From contig CP000781.1 in the NCBI GenBank assembly GCA_000017645.1, positions 1,392,001 to 1,456,000 on the forward strand: a stretch of DNA of 64,000 bases. The letters run 5' to 3'. Source of the DNA: Xanthobacter autotrophicus Py2 (GTDB lineage: Bacteria > Pseudomonadota > Alphaproteobacteria > Rhizobiales > Xanthobacteraceae). Shown here in pieces: positions 37,038-45,681 of this stretch. Numbering within the stretch: the stretch's first letter is position 1; every line of letters begins with the position of its first letter. The notes under the pieces are model-generated. The model was not told the DNA's origin, did no database searches, and was given only the letters and a program-made list of their open reading frames with translations. The translations under genes were made by a program, and so were the position numbers.

Positions 37038-38453
37038 ATGGATGCACTGATCGACGTCCTGAACACAATTTTCTGGGGCTATGTCCTCATCTACGGCCTG
37101 CTGGCGGTGGGCGTGTATTTCACCTTCCGCCTGCGCCTTATCCAGATCCTGCATTTTCCGGAGATGTTGCGCTCCGTGCTGCGGGCGGATGCCACCGACA
37201 AGTCCGGTATCACGCCGTTTCAGGCCCTGTGCACCTCGCTTGCCTCGCGCGTGGGCACGGGCAACATCGCCGGCGTCGCCGTGGCGCTCACCCTCGGCGG
37301 GCCGGGCGCCATTTTCTGGATGTGGGTGGTGGCCGCCCTCGGCATGGCGACCGCCTTCGCCGAAAGCACGCTGGCCCAGCTCTACAAGGTGAAGGACGAT
37401 GAGGGCCGCTATCGCGGCGGGCCGGCCTTCTATATCGCGCGCGGCCTGAAGGCGCCGTGGGCCGGCGGTGTGTTCTCGGTCTGCCTCATCCTCTCCTTCG
37501 GCCTGGTCTTCAACGCCGTGCAGGCCAATTCCATCGCCGATGCCATGCACGGCGCCTTTGAAATCCCCAAGCTCTGGACCGGCCTGGCCGTCGCCGCGCT
37601 CTCGGGAATCATCATCTTCGGCGGCATCGCCGCCATCGCGCGCACCGCAGAGCTGGTGGTGCCGTTCATGGCGCTCGCCTATGTGGCCCTCGCGCTCTAT
37701 GCGCTCGTGACCCATCTCGGCGCGGTGCCGGCCATGCTCGGCCATATCGTCGGCAGCGCCTTTGGCCTTGAGCCGGCGGCAGGCGGCGTTTCGGGGGCGG
37801 TGGCCGCGGCCATGCTCAACGGGGTGAAGCGCGGCCTGTTCTCCAACGAGGCCGGCATGGGCAGCGCGCCCAATATCGCCGCCGTGGCGACGCCCGATCC
37901 GCATCACCCCGTGAGCCAGGGCTTCGTGCAGTCCCTGGGGGTGTTCATCGACACCATCGTGATCTGCACCGCCACCGCGCTGCTGATCCTGCTGTCGGGC
38001 GTGGAGCTGGGGTCGGCCACCGGAACGCAGCTCACCCAGGCGGCGCTGGAAGCCCATGTGGGTTGGCTCGGGCGCTATTTCGTGGCCATCGCCATCTTCT
38101 TCTTCGCCTTCACCTCCATCATCGGCAACTACTCCTATGCGGAGAATGCACTGGTGTTCCTCGGCCACGGTCATGTGTCCGGGGTGGTGCTCCTGCGCAT
38201 CGGCGTGCTCGCCATGGTGGTGTGGGGCGCGGTGCAGAGCGTCGCCACCGTGTTCAATGCGGCCGACGCCTCCATGGGGCTCATGGCCTCCATCAATCTG
38301 GTGGCCATCGTGCTGCTGTCGGGCACGGTGGTGCGGCTAGCGCAGGATTATCTCGTCAAGCGCAAGGCCGGTGTGGAGCCGGTCTTCATCGCCACCGACA
38401 TGCCGGACCTGCCGCCAGGCGTGGACGGGGAAATCTGGAAGCGCCGGGGCTGA
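37038..38453 (+). CDS. Alanine/glycine:cation symporter (AGCS family)
   Basis: The 471-residue inner-membrane protein has the AGCS signature SRVGTGNIAGVAVALTLGGP near residue 78 and SNEAGMGSAPNIAA near 270. It imports alanine or glycine with Na+ or H+. ATG 37038 is chosen because the family begins with MDALIDVLNTIFWG. An upstream ATG at 37017 adds seven residues. It is convergent with yqeY. Confidence 0.92.
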   Translation: MDALIDVLNTIFWGYVLIYGLLAVGVYFTFRLRLIQILHFPEMLRSVLRADATDKSGITPFQALCTSLASRVGTGNIAGVAVALTLGGPGAIFWMWVVAALGMATAFAESTLAQLYKVKDDEGRYRGGPAFYIARGLKAPWAGGVFSVCLILSFGLVFNAVQANSIADAMHGAFEIPKLWTGLAVAALSGIIIFGGIAAIARTAELVVPFMALAYVALALYALVTHLGAVPAMLGHIVGSAFGLEPAAGGVSGAVAAAMLNGVKRGLFSNEAGMGSAPNIAAVATPDPHHPVSQGFVQSLGVFIDTIVICTATALLILLSGVELGSATGTQLTQAALEAHVGWLGRYFVAIAIFFFAFTSIIGNYSYAENALVFLGHGHVSGVVLLRIGVLAMVVWGAVQSVATVFNAADASMGLMASINLVAIVLLSGTVVRLAQDYLVKRKAGVEPVFIATDMPDLPPGVDGEIWKRRG

Positions 38454-38486
38454 CCTGGCGCTGCCTTCCGGGAAGAGAAGGCGGAA

Positions 38487-38509
38487 GCCGGCGGGCCTGA
38501 CCCGCCGGC
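38487..38509. terminator. Hairpin in the convergent gap after the symporter gene
   Basis: GCCGGCGGG (38487-38495), CCTGA, CCCGCCGGC (38501-38509). It has only an AAAA after it on the plus strand and no T-run on either side, so it is a weak terminator candidate. Confidence 0.45.
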
Positions 38510-38518
38510 AAAACTGGC

Positions 38519-38980
38519 TCAGGCCGCGGCGGTGAGGGCTTCCTTCACCCAGCCGGAGGCCTTGCCGAAGTCGATGGCGCCGGCGTGGCGCTCCTTCAGG
38601 ACCGCCATGGTGCGGCCCATGTCCTTGATGCCCTTGGCCTCGATCTCGGCGATCACAGCGGCGATTGCGGCGCGGGTGTCGGTTTCCGAGAGCTGCTGCG
38701 GCAGGAAGGCCTGGATATAGGTGATTTCCTCGCGCTCCTGCTCGGCGAGCTCGGGGCGGGCGTTCTCCTCATAGATCCTGGCGCTTTCCTCGCGCTGCTT
38801 GACCATCTTGGCCAGCAGGGCGCGCAGTTCGTCGTCGGTGAGGGGATCCTTGCCCTGGCCGCGCTGCTCGATGTCGCGGTCCTTCAGCGCCGCGTTGATG
38901 AGCCGGAGGGTGCCGGTGCGGCGCTTGTCCTGGGCCTTCAGCGACTCTTTCAGGGCCGTGTTGATGTCGTCACGAAGCAC
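38519..38980 (-). CDS. yqeY: GatB/YqeY domain protein
   Basis: The 153-residue protein is all helical, with LRDDINTALKESLKAQDKRRTGTLRLINAALKDRDIEQRG (in part) and a C-terminal KASGWVKEAL, as in YqeY. The GatB C-terminal-like fold suggests a tRNA-related role, but function is not established. The start is GTG at 38980. It is divergent from carA. In related genomes yqeY often lies right beside dnaG; here 3 kb separates them. Confidence 0.88.
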   Translation of the reverse strand: MLRDDINTALKESLKAQDKRRTGTLRLINAALKDRDIEQRGQGKDPLTDDELRALLAKMVKQREESARIYEENARPELAEQEREEITYIQAFLPQQLSETDTRAAIAAVIAEIEAKGIKDMGRTMAVLKERHAGAIDFGKASGWVKEALTAAA

Positions 38981-39208
38981 GGAACGTCGTCCTTAGATTG
39001 AAATGAAGGAAGGGATCAGCGGACGGGCTGGCATGGCGGCTGGAGCAAAGGGGCCGGGGCTGGCTGGCCGCAAGCCTCCGGCTCCATCCGGAACGCCAGC
39101 TTGCGGAGGCACTTTCCACTCCGGTCCCTCGACCGTCCGGCGCCGCGCCGCACAAATTCGGTGCGGAACGCTGGAAACGCGACGCGCGACGCTCTATCTA
39201 GGCGATCC

Positions 39209-40444
39209 ATGACCAACGAACAAGACCACGCCCCGACCGCTCCGGCCGAAGGCCGGGATGTGCGCCCCTCCGCCGAAGGCTGGAGCGAGCCCAAGCCCAC
39301 CGCCGTTCTTGTCCTCGCGGACGGCACCGTCCTCGAAGGCTTTGGCATCGGCGCCGAAGCTCGCCTCGCCGGCGAGGTGTGCTTCAACACCGCTATCACC
39401 GGCTATGAGGAGATCCTCACCGATCCCTCCTACGCTGGCCAGATCATCACCTTCACGTTCCCGCACATCGGCAACGTGGGGACCAACGAGGAAGACATCG
39501 AGACGGTGTCCATGGCCGCCGCCTCGGGCGTCCGCGGCGTGGTGCTGCGCACCGCCGTCACCGAGCCGTCCAACTATCGCGCCACCCGCCACCTGAATGA
39601 ATGGCTGAAGGCGCGCGGCATCCCCGGCATCACCGGCATCGACACCCGCGCCCTCACCGCCCTCATCCGAGAGGCGGGCATGCCCAACGCGGTCATCGCC
39701 CATTCCGCGGACGGCGTCTTCGACATCGAGGCGCTGAAGGCCGAGGCGCGGGCCTGGCCAGGCCTCGTCGGCATGGACCTTGTGCCCGGCGTCACCTCGG
39801 CCCAGCGTTTCGGCTGGGACGAGACCACCTGGGAATGGGAAAAGGGCTACGGGCACCAGGACGCGCCGCGTCACCACGTGGTGGCGGTGGACTATGGCGT
39901 GAAGCGCAACATTCTGCGCCTGCTCGCCCGCGCCGGCTGCAAGGTGACGGTGGTTCCGGCCACCACCTCGGCCGACGACATCCTGGCCCTGAAGCCGGAC
40001 GGCGTGTTCCTCTCCAACGGCCCGGGCGATCCGGCGGCGACGGGGGAATATGCGGTGCCGGTGATCCGCCGGATCATCGAGACCGGGGTGCCCACCTTCG
40101 GCATCTGCCTCGGCCACCAGATGATCGGCCTCGCGGTGGGCGGCCGCACGGTGAAGATGCACCAGGGCCACCACGGCGCGAACCATCCGGTCAAGGACCT
40201 CACCACCGGCAAGGTGGAGATCACCTCCATGAACCACGGCTTCGCGGTGGATCGCGAGACCCTGCCCAAGAATGCGGTGGAGACCCATGTCTCCCTGTTC
40301 GACGGCTCGAATGCCGGCATCGCGCTGGCCGACCGGCCGGTGTTCTCGGTGCAGTACCACCCCGAGGCGAGCCCCGGCCCGCAGGACAGCCACTATCTGT
40401 TCGACCGCTTCATCGAGATGATCGGCAAGCACAAGGCGGCCTGA
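39209..40444 (+). CDS. carA: Carbamoyl-phosphate synthase small subunit
   Basis: The 411-residue glutamine amidotransferase subunit makes ammonia for CarB, giving carbamoyl phosphate for arginine (argF) and pyrimidines. N-terminal CarA domain ([18 protein letters not shown]) and class I GATase with nucleophile Cys300 in FGICLGHQ; His/Glu are in [11 protein letters not shown]. It has about 30 extra hydrophilic residues before the family start. A perfect terminator follows, and carB is not adjacent. Confidence 0.96.
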   Translation: MTNEQDHAPTAPAEGRDVRPSAEGWSEPKPTAVLVLADGTVLEGFGIGAEARLAGEVCFNTAITGYEEILTDPSYAGQIITFTFPHIGNVGTNEEDIETVSMAAASGVRGVVLRTAVTEPSNYRATRHLNEWLKARGIPGITGIDTRALTALIREAGMPNAVIAHSADGVFDIEALKAEARAWPGLVGMDLVPGVTSAQRFGWDETTWEWEKGYGHQDAPRHHVVAVDYGVKRNILRLLARAGCKVTVVPATTSADDILALKPDGVFLSNGPGDPAATGEYAVPVIRRIIETGVPTFGICLGHQMIGLAVGGRTVKMHQGHHGANHPVKDLTTGKVEITSMNHGFAVDRETLPKNAVETHVSLFDGSNAGIALADRPVFSVQYHPEASPGPQDSHYLFDRFIEMIGKHKAA

Positions 40445-40460
40445 GAGCCTCTGAGACAAG

Positions 40461-40491
40461 AAAAAGGCCGGCGCATGCGCCGGCCTTTTTT
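40461..40491. terminator. Perfect palindromic bidirectional terminator after carA
   Basis: A 30-bp perfect palindrome: five A, GGCCGGCGC, AT, its complement, five T, plus one extra T. It serves both carA and the convergent GntR-family gene. Confidence 0.85.
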
Positions 40492-40512
40492 GTTGCGCGC
40501 GTCGCCGGGCGC

Positions 40513-41202
40513 TCAGTCCAGGAAATTACCGTGCTCTGCCACATGGCGGGCAAGACCCATGGTGTGCTCGCGCACCAGGCGCTCGGCGAGGTCCGGGTCG
40601 CGCTTCTCGATGGCTTCCACGATCTTGGTGTGGTCCACGATGGAGCGCTGGGCGCGGTGGTCCTGGCCGATGGTGACCTTGCGCACCCCGCGCATGTGCG
40701 GAAACAGGTTTTCTGTGGTCTCGGCGATGAGCTGGCATCCGGACATGCGGATGATGAGCTTGTGGAAGGCGAGGTTCGCCTCGGAATATTCCGAGACGTA
40801 GTCCTCCGGATCGCGGTTGGCGAAGGCGCGCACATTCTCGCGCAGCAGGCGGATCTCCGCCTCGGTCGCCCGCTCGCAGGCAAGGCGCGCGGCCATGCTC
40901 TCCAGCGCCGCCCAGACGGTGATCATCTCGATCACCTCCTGCTTGGTCTTGCGGACCACGAAGATGCCGCGGCGTGGCACGGATCGCACGAAGCCTTCCT
41001 GCTCCAGCAGGGTCATGGCCTCGCGAATGGGCGTGCGCGAGACGCCGAGTCGTTCCGAGAGCTGGCGTTCCTCGAGGCGGATCTCCTCGGGGTGGCTGTA
41101 GATGTCCATCTCCATGATGGCCGCCTTCAGCGCCTTGTACGCCTTCATCCGGAAGCTCGATTCGGTCTCGATCGGCTTCACGTTGATATCCTGGTACGTC
41201 AT
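40513..41202 (-). CDS. GntR-family (FadR/FCD) transcription regulator, probable oxalate regulator
   Basis: The 229-residue protein has an N-terminal winged helix (LEERQLSERLGVSRTPIREAMTLLEQEGFV, in part) and a C-terminal FCD effector domain whose metal His/Asp set is visible in ANLAFHKLIIRMSG, DHTKIVEAI and REHTMGLARH. It is divergent from the CBS-frc-oxlT genes, so it is the natural candidate to bind the GTAT-N5-ATAC sites there. The effector may be oxalate, formate or a CoA ester; that is inference. ATG 41202 follows AAGGG. Confidence 0.85.
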   Translation of the reverse strand: MTYQDINVKPIETESSFRMKAYKALKAAIMEMDIYSHPEEIRLEERQLSERLGVSRTPIREAMTLLEQEGFVRSVPRRGIFVVRKTKQEVIEMITVWAALESMAARLACERATEAEIRLLRENVRAFANRDPEDYVSEYSEANLAFHKLIIRMSGCQLIAETTENLFPHMRGVRKVTIGQDHRAQRSIVDHTKIVEAIEKRDPDLAERLVREHTMGLARHVAEHGNFLD

Positions 41203-41601
41203 CGCACCCTTTCGCCCCTGGCTGATCAGGTTCGCCGGATCGGCGCCGCGTGATTCCCGCCTTTGCCCACCATATACATCATATCTAATGGCAGCATGAT
41301 TGCAGGTGGTAAGCAATGCCGCACCTGCTGCCCAGTTGCATTGCGCTGCAGCAAAGATATGGCGCGGTTCATGCCGCGGTGCGCGTTGACAGAATGTATT
41401 TTGAATACCAGCATCTCTCCCAGAAGACGGGGCGGCCTATTTGGCCCAAGCCCCGCCCATGACGGCGAACACAGGGCCGGGTCCGATCAGGTCAAATCGA
41501 TCTGATTGGGGAATCCGGTTTTGAACGTAGGTCGGGATGCGCGCTGCGAACCGCTTGCACGACAAGCCTCCAGCCCATGCCCGAGCCAGGGGAGAACGCC
41601 A
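41203..41601. other. 399-bp divergent region of the oxalate island
   Basis: It holds promoters for the GntR-type regulator (left) and the CBS protein (right), and one GTAT-N5-ATAC site (41396-41408). No gene is seen. Confidence 0.5.
41396..41408. promoter_or_regulatory. Oxalate-island operator, copy 1 (between regulator and CBS gene)
   Basis: GTAT-TTTGA-ATAC. The centre also reads GTATT-TTG-AATAC, giving 5-bp arms. The same GTAT-N5-ATAC pattern occurs at 42119, 45557 and 47478. Confidence 0.65.
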
Positions 41602-42069
41602 ATGATGACCGTGGACGACATGCTGCGGGCCAAGCGCGATACCCGCATCATTACCCTGCGCATGCATGAAACCGTGGCCGACGCCGTATTGGTGATGAAG
41701 CGGGAGAACATCTCCTCCGTCATCGTCAAGGACGTGTGCCGCACCGAAGGCAACACCGTGGTCGGTGTTTTTTCCGAGCGCGATGTCACCCGTGCCGTGC
41801 TGGAGCATGGCGCCAACACGCCCAAGATGGTTCTCGCCAGCCTGCTCAAGCGGGAGGTGATCAGCTGCAGCCTCGCCGACAGCATTGAGACCGTGCTGCG
41901 GCTGATGGTGGAGCACCAGGTGCGCCACCTTCCCGTGATCGAGAACCACAGTCTTGTCGGGGTCATCAGCGCCACCGATCTCATGCGCCACTACCTCAAG
42001 GAAGAGGAAGCGGCCCTCCGCGAGCCGGTCACCGCGGGCATGGAAGCGGGTCTCGCCGCCCTTAGGTGA
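41602..42069 (+). CDS. CBS-domain pair protein
   Basis: The 155-residue cytoplasmic protein consists of two CBS motifs (about 8-65 and 75-135), with HETVADAVLVMKRENISSVIV and VEHQVRHLPVIENHSLVGVIS. CBS pairs bind adenine nucleotides and sense energy state or regulate partners; no effector domain is attached. ATG 41602 follows AGGGGAG. It is upstream of frc, on the same strand, suggesting a link with oxalate metabolism, but CBS-pair proteins are common and the link is only positional. Confidence 0.82.
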   Translation: MMTVDDMLRAKRDTRIITLRMHETVADAVLVMKRENISSVIVKDVCRTEGNTVVGVFSERDVTRAVLEHGANTPKMVLASLLKREVISCSLADSIETVLRLMVEHQVRHLPVIENHSLVGVISATDLMRHYLKEEEAALREPVTAGMEAGLAALR

Positions 42070-42342
42070 GGTCCTCACGCAAAGTGATTGCGGGGACCGA
42101 ATGACGGTGCTACATTTTGTATCTGGCATACGTAATTCAGTACACATGAGTACCGCGGACGATGCCCTCAGGGTCCAGTCCCTGCCGGCAGGGGCTGGCG
42201 AACCCAAGCAAGACACACAAGCCGGCCTCTGGCCGGCGAACCAGCGAGTGGCGACCCGGCGAAGCCGGTGACCCAGCGAACGGCAAGCCGGCGCAGACCG
42301 GCGGCTCCGCAAATCAGGGCAGGGAAATCCGGGAGTGGAGGC
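42070..42342 (+). other. Long leader of frc with GCGAA-spaced GC-rich segments
   Basis: After the operator at 42119 come about 200 bases to the frc start, containing several short palindromes (CCCTGCCGGCAGGG near 42180; GCCGGC-CTCT-GGCCGGC near 42222) and repeated GCGAA/GCGAAC words. No gene or known RNA is recognised. Confidence 0.4.
42119..42131. promoter_or_regulatory. Oxalate-island operator, copy 2 (before frc)
   Basis: GTAT-CTGGC-ATAC, 212 bp before the frc ATG and 50 bp after the CBS stop codon. Confidence 0.6.
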
Positions 42343-43572
42343 ATGGGCAAGGCGCTCGAAGGCGTGCGCGTCCTGGACATGACGCACGTGCAGTCCGGCC
42401 CCTCCGCGACGCAACTTCTTGCGTGGCTGGGGGCGGAGGTCATCAAGGTCGAGATGCCGCGGCGCGGGGATATCACCCGGACGCAGCTGCGCGACAAGTC
42501 CAATGTGGACAGCCTTTACTTCACGATGCTGAACGCCAACAAGCAGAGCGTCACCATCAACATCAAGACGCCGCAGGGCCAGGAAGCCATGGGGCGCCTG
42601 ATCGACGCCTGCGACGTGCTGGTCGAGAATTTCGGCCCCGGCGTGCTGGACCGCCAGGGCTTCGGTTACGAGGCCGTCCGCGCCCGCAACCCGCGCCTCA
42701 TCTATGCCTCCATCCGCGGCTTCGCGGAGGGCGCCGGCGTGGACGCCAAGGCTTATGAGACCATCGCCCAGGCCATGGGCGGCGCCATGAGCACCACCGG
42801 CTGGCGGTCGGGCCCGCCCACCGCCTCCAGCGCTCAGATCGGCGACACCGGCACCGGCATCCATTGCGTCACCGGTATCCTCGCGGCGCTCTACCAGCGC
42901 ACCGTCACCGGCGAGGGTCAGAAGGTGGACGTGGCCATGCAGGACTGCGTGGTGAACCTTCTGCGGGTGAAGCTGCGCGACCAGCAGCGCCTCGAAGCCG
43001 GGCCGCTCACCGAATATCCCGGCGCCCCGGAAGGGGACTGCGTGCCGCGGGCCGGCAACTGCTCGGGCGGCGGCCAGCCCGGCGCGGCCCTGCGCTGCGC
43101 GCCGGGGGGCGAGAACGATTACTGCTACGTCATCATCCAGCCCCAGGGCTGGGCGCCGCTGATGCGGCTGGTGGGCCGCAAGGACCTCATCGACGATCCC
43201 AAGTTCGCCTCCCACGAGGCCCGGGCGCAGCGGCTGGAGCAGTGCTTCGAAATCATCGAGCGCTGGACCGCCAAGCGCACCAAGTTCGAGGTCATGGCGC
43301 AGCTTAAGGCCATCGACGTTCCCTGCGGCCCGGTGCTGTCCACCAAGGACATCCTGGAGGACCGCGCGCTCTATGACCGGGGCTTCCTGGTGGAGGTGCC
43401 GCATCCCGAGCGCGGCACCTACGTCACCGTGGGATCCCCCATCCATTTGTCCGCAAGCCACGTTCCCGTCGAGCGCGCGCCGCTCCTCGGCGAGCATACG
43501 GACGAGGTGCTGGCCACCCTTGGCTACACCCATGAAGAGATCGCCGGCATGCGTGCCGCCGGTGCAGTCTGA
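42343..43572 (+). CDS. frc: Formyl-CoA:oxalate CoA-transferase
   Basis: The 409-residue class III CoA-transferase moves CoA from formyl-CoA to oxalate, giving oxalyl-CoA and formate. It starts with LEGVRVLDMTHVQSGPSATQLLAWLGAEVIKVE (in part), close to known Frc. The catalytic Asp168 lies in AQIGDTGTGIH, and a Gly-rich loop appears as GNCSGGGQPG. Slightly shorter than the Oxalobacter enzyme (about 428). ATG 42343 with GGGAG fits the family; the open frame starts 25 codons earlier. Its usual partner, oxalyl-CoA decarboxylase, is not in this window. Confidence 0.92.
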   Translation: MGKALEGVRVLDMTHVQSGPSATQLLAWLGAEVIKVEMPRRGDITRTQLRDKSNVDSLYFTMLNANKQSVTINIKTPQGQEAMGRLIDACDVLVENFGPGVLDRQGFGYEAVRARNPRLIYASIRGFAEGAGVDAKAYETIAQAMGGAMSTTGWRSGPPTASSAQIGDTGTGIHCVTGILAALYQRTVTGEGQKVDVAMQDCVVNLLRVKLRDQQRLEAGPLTEYPGAPEGDCVPRAGNCSGGGQPGAALRCAPGGENDYCYVIIQPQGWAPLMRLVGRKDLIDDPKFASHEARAQRLEQCFEIIERWTAKRTKFEVMAQLKAIDVPCGPVLSTKDILEDRALYDRGFLVEVPHPERGTYVTVGSPIHLSASHVPVERAPLLGEHTDEVLATLGYTHEEIAGMRAAGAV

Positions 43573-43678
43573 CGGGAGAAAAACGCCCGTTTGAACATCC
43601 GCCGCTCCATGAGGGACAAAAAGAGGGTGGAGCGGTTAACAACATCAAAAAATATAAAAGTCTCAAGGGGTAGGAAAA

Positions 43679-44974
43679 ATGGTTGAAGCAGCAGTAAAGG
43701 CGCCTGCGACCAATCGCTGGCTGCAACTTGTCGCCGGCATCGTCTGTATGGTCGCCGCGGCGAACATCCAGTATTCCTGGACGTTGTTTGTCCCGGAAAT
43801 CGTCTCCACGCACGGCTGGACGCGTGCCTCCGTGCAGGTCGCCTTCACCGTCTTCGTCGTGGTGCAGACCTGGCTGACGCCCATCGAGGGCTATTTCATC
43901 GACAAGTACGGCCCGCGGGTCATGGTCATGGTGGGCGGCCTGTTCACCGGCCTGTCCTGGGTGCTGAATTCCTATGCCGGCTCGCTCACCGCGCTCTATG
44001 TGGCGGCGGCTGTCGGCGGCATCGGCGTCGGCTGCGTCTACGCCACCTGCGTGAACGCCGCGCTGAAGTGGTTCCCGGATCGCCGCGGCCTGGCCGTGGG
44101 CCTCACTGCGGCGGGCTACGGCTCGGGCACGGTGCTGACCATCCTGCCCATCGCCGCGATGATCAAGACCAGCGGCTATCAGGACACTTTCTTCACCTTT
44201 GGCCTGATCCAGGGCGCGGTGATCCTGCTCGCGGCCGGCTTCCTGCGGGCGCCGTCCAAGACCGAGGTGATCTATTCCTCCACCGTGGCCCAGAGCCGGC
44301 GCGACTATACGCTCGGCGAGGCGCTCCGGACCCCGGTGTTCTGGATCATGCTCACCCTGTTCGTTCTGACCGTGTCCGGCGGCCTCATGGCCGTGGCGCA
44401 GCTGGGCGTGATCGCCGAAGACCTCGGCGTGAAGCACATCAACGTCGACCTCTACTTCTTCGCCATGGCGGCACTGCCCTTCGCCCTGATGCTGGACCGC
44501 ATCCTGAACGGCTTCTCCCGCCCCTTCTTCGGCTGGATCTCCGACCATATCGGCCGTGAGAAGACCATGTTCTTCGCCTTCGCCATGGAAGGCCTCGGCA
44601 TCGTCGCGCTGGGCACGTTCGGCCACAATCCGTGGGCGTTCATCATCCTGTCCGGCGTGGTCTTCCTGGCCTGGGGCGAAGTCTACTCCCTGTTCTCGGC
44701 GACTGCCGCGGATACCTTCGGTTCCAAGCACATCGGCAAGATCTACGGCATGCTCTACACGGCCAAGGGCTTTGCCGCCCTGCTGGTGCCGCTCGCCAAC
44801 ATCCTGATGGAGGCGACGGGTACCTGGACCACCGTGCTCTACACGGTGGCCGCCATGGACCTGACCGCGGCCTTCGGAGCGCTCTTTGTCCTGCGGCCCA
44901 TGCTGGCGCGCCACCACCGGCAGAATGCAGAGGCGGCCGCTGCTGCGACCGCAGCCCGCGAAGCGACGGCCTGA
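43679..44974 (+). CDS. oxlT: Oxalate:formate antiporter-type MFS transporter, copy 1
   Basis: The 431-residue protein has 12 helices and belongs to the OFA family: WLQLVAGIVCMVAAANIQYSW at the start, KWFPDRRGLAVGLTAAGYGSG near 124, FGWISDHIGREKTM near 280. Lys363 in LYTAKGFAALL aligns with the substrate-binding Lys of Oxalobacter OxlT. It lies 106 bp after frc, likely co-transcribed. It would bring oxalate in and let formate out. The terminator is 263 bp further on. Confidence 0.9.
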   Translation: MVEAAVKAPATNRWLQLVAGIVCMVAAANIQYSWTLFVPEIVSTHGWTRASVQVAFTVFVVVQTWLTPIEGYFIDKYGPRVMVMVGGLFTGLSWVLNSYAGSLTALYVAAAVGGIGVGCVYATCVNAALKWFPDRRGLAVGLTAAGYGSGTVLTILPIAAMIKTSGYQDTFFTFGLIQGAVILLAAGFLRAPSKTEVIYSSTVAQSRRDYTLGEALRTPVFWIMLTLFVLTVSGGLMAVAQLGVIAEDLGVKHINVDLYFFAMAALPFALMLDRILNGFSRPFFGWISDHIGREKTMFFAFAMEGLGIVALGTFGHNPWAFIILSGVVFLAWGEVYSLFSATAADTFGSKHIGKIYGMLYTAKGFAALLVPLANILMEATGTWTTVLYTVAAMDLTAAFGALFVLRPMLARHHRQNAEAAAAATAAREATA

Positions 44975-45236
44975 CCCTTCGGATCCGACCGGGTCGGCGC
45001 CGCCGGCACGGTCGGTCCTCCAGGTTCAAGTTTCAGAAGATACGAGACATTTTCCGGTCATCCTGCGGTGCAGGGCGATCGGGCCTTATTCGGAAGCCCA
45101 AAGGCAAGGGCGCGAGAACGATCGAGGTCCGCATAGGGGCCAGATCGGCGTGCCCCCGGGCTTCGCCCCTCCAGCGCCATGCGCCGGGTGGGGCGACCGA
45201 CCCCGTCCCTCCGCCGTCCTAGTGGCGGCCCCTCAA
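44975..45236 (+). other. Long 3' region of the frc-oxlT transcript
   Basis: About 260 bases from the oxlT stop codon to its terminator carry no supported gene. It may be a plain 3' UTR or contain a small RNA. Confidence 0.4.
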
Positions 45237-45263
45237 GCCCCGGCCTTGTGCCGGGGCTTTTTT
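45237..45263 (+). terminator. Intrinsic terminator of the frc-oxlT transcript
   Basis: GCCCCGGC (45237-45244), CTTGT, GCCGGGGC (45250-45257), then six T. Confidence 0.85.
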
Positions 45264-45681
45264 CGTCTGTGCGCCCCCGATCCGCACCGCCGGGGCGGTC
45301 ATGGGCTCGCGCGTGTTTTCGGCTCGCGCATGTCTTCGAATGCATTCGCGGGGTGGGTTGCCAATCGGTCGCAATTGTGTCGATGTAGAAACTGGCGTTA
45401 CATGCATCTCTATTCAGAGAGCGCAATCAAGACTCAAGAAAACGCTGCAAGCCTTTGCTCGATTGCGCCGCGCTCGCACGGCATTTGGCTTTGAGATAAC
45501 CCCTGAAAACAACGGCATGTATCAGTTACATAGCCGTTAAACGCATTATGTATACCGTATTTTTGATACAGCTTCCTCCTCGGTACGCGAGCGGGCTCGG
45601 TCAAGAAGGCCCGCATCAAGAATGGTGACCGTCACGGGCCGTTCATCGCTTTCGATGATCCCCAGTGAGAAAGGGAAGGAA
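45264..45681 (+). other. Upstream region of the second antiporter gene
   Basis: About 420 bp, AT-richer than average from 45390 on, holding an ATGTA/TACAT hairpin around 45517-45531 and the operator at 45557-45569. No gene is seen. Confidence 0.45.
45557..45569. promoter_or_regulatory. Oxalate-island operator, copy 3 (before second antiporter)
   Basis: GTAT-TTTTG-ATAC, 113 bp before the ATG at 45682. A neighbouring GTATAC (45550-45555) preceded by ATTAT is shared, in reverse, with the copy at 47478, suggesting a second overlapping half-site. Confidence 0.65.

Noticed and set aside
45058..45540. Overlapping short frames in the gap between the two antiporter genes
   Set aside because: Several frames on both strands overlap each other and the terminator; none has a family signal or clear start.
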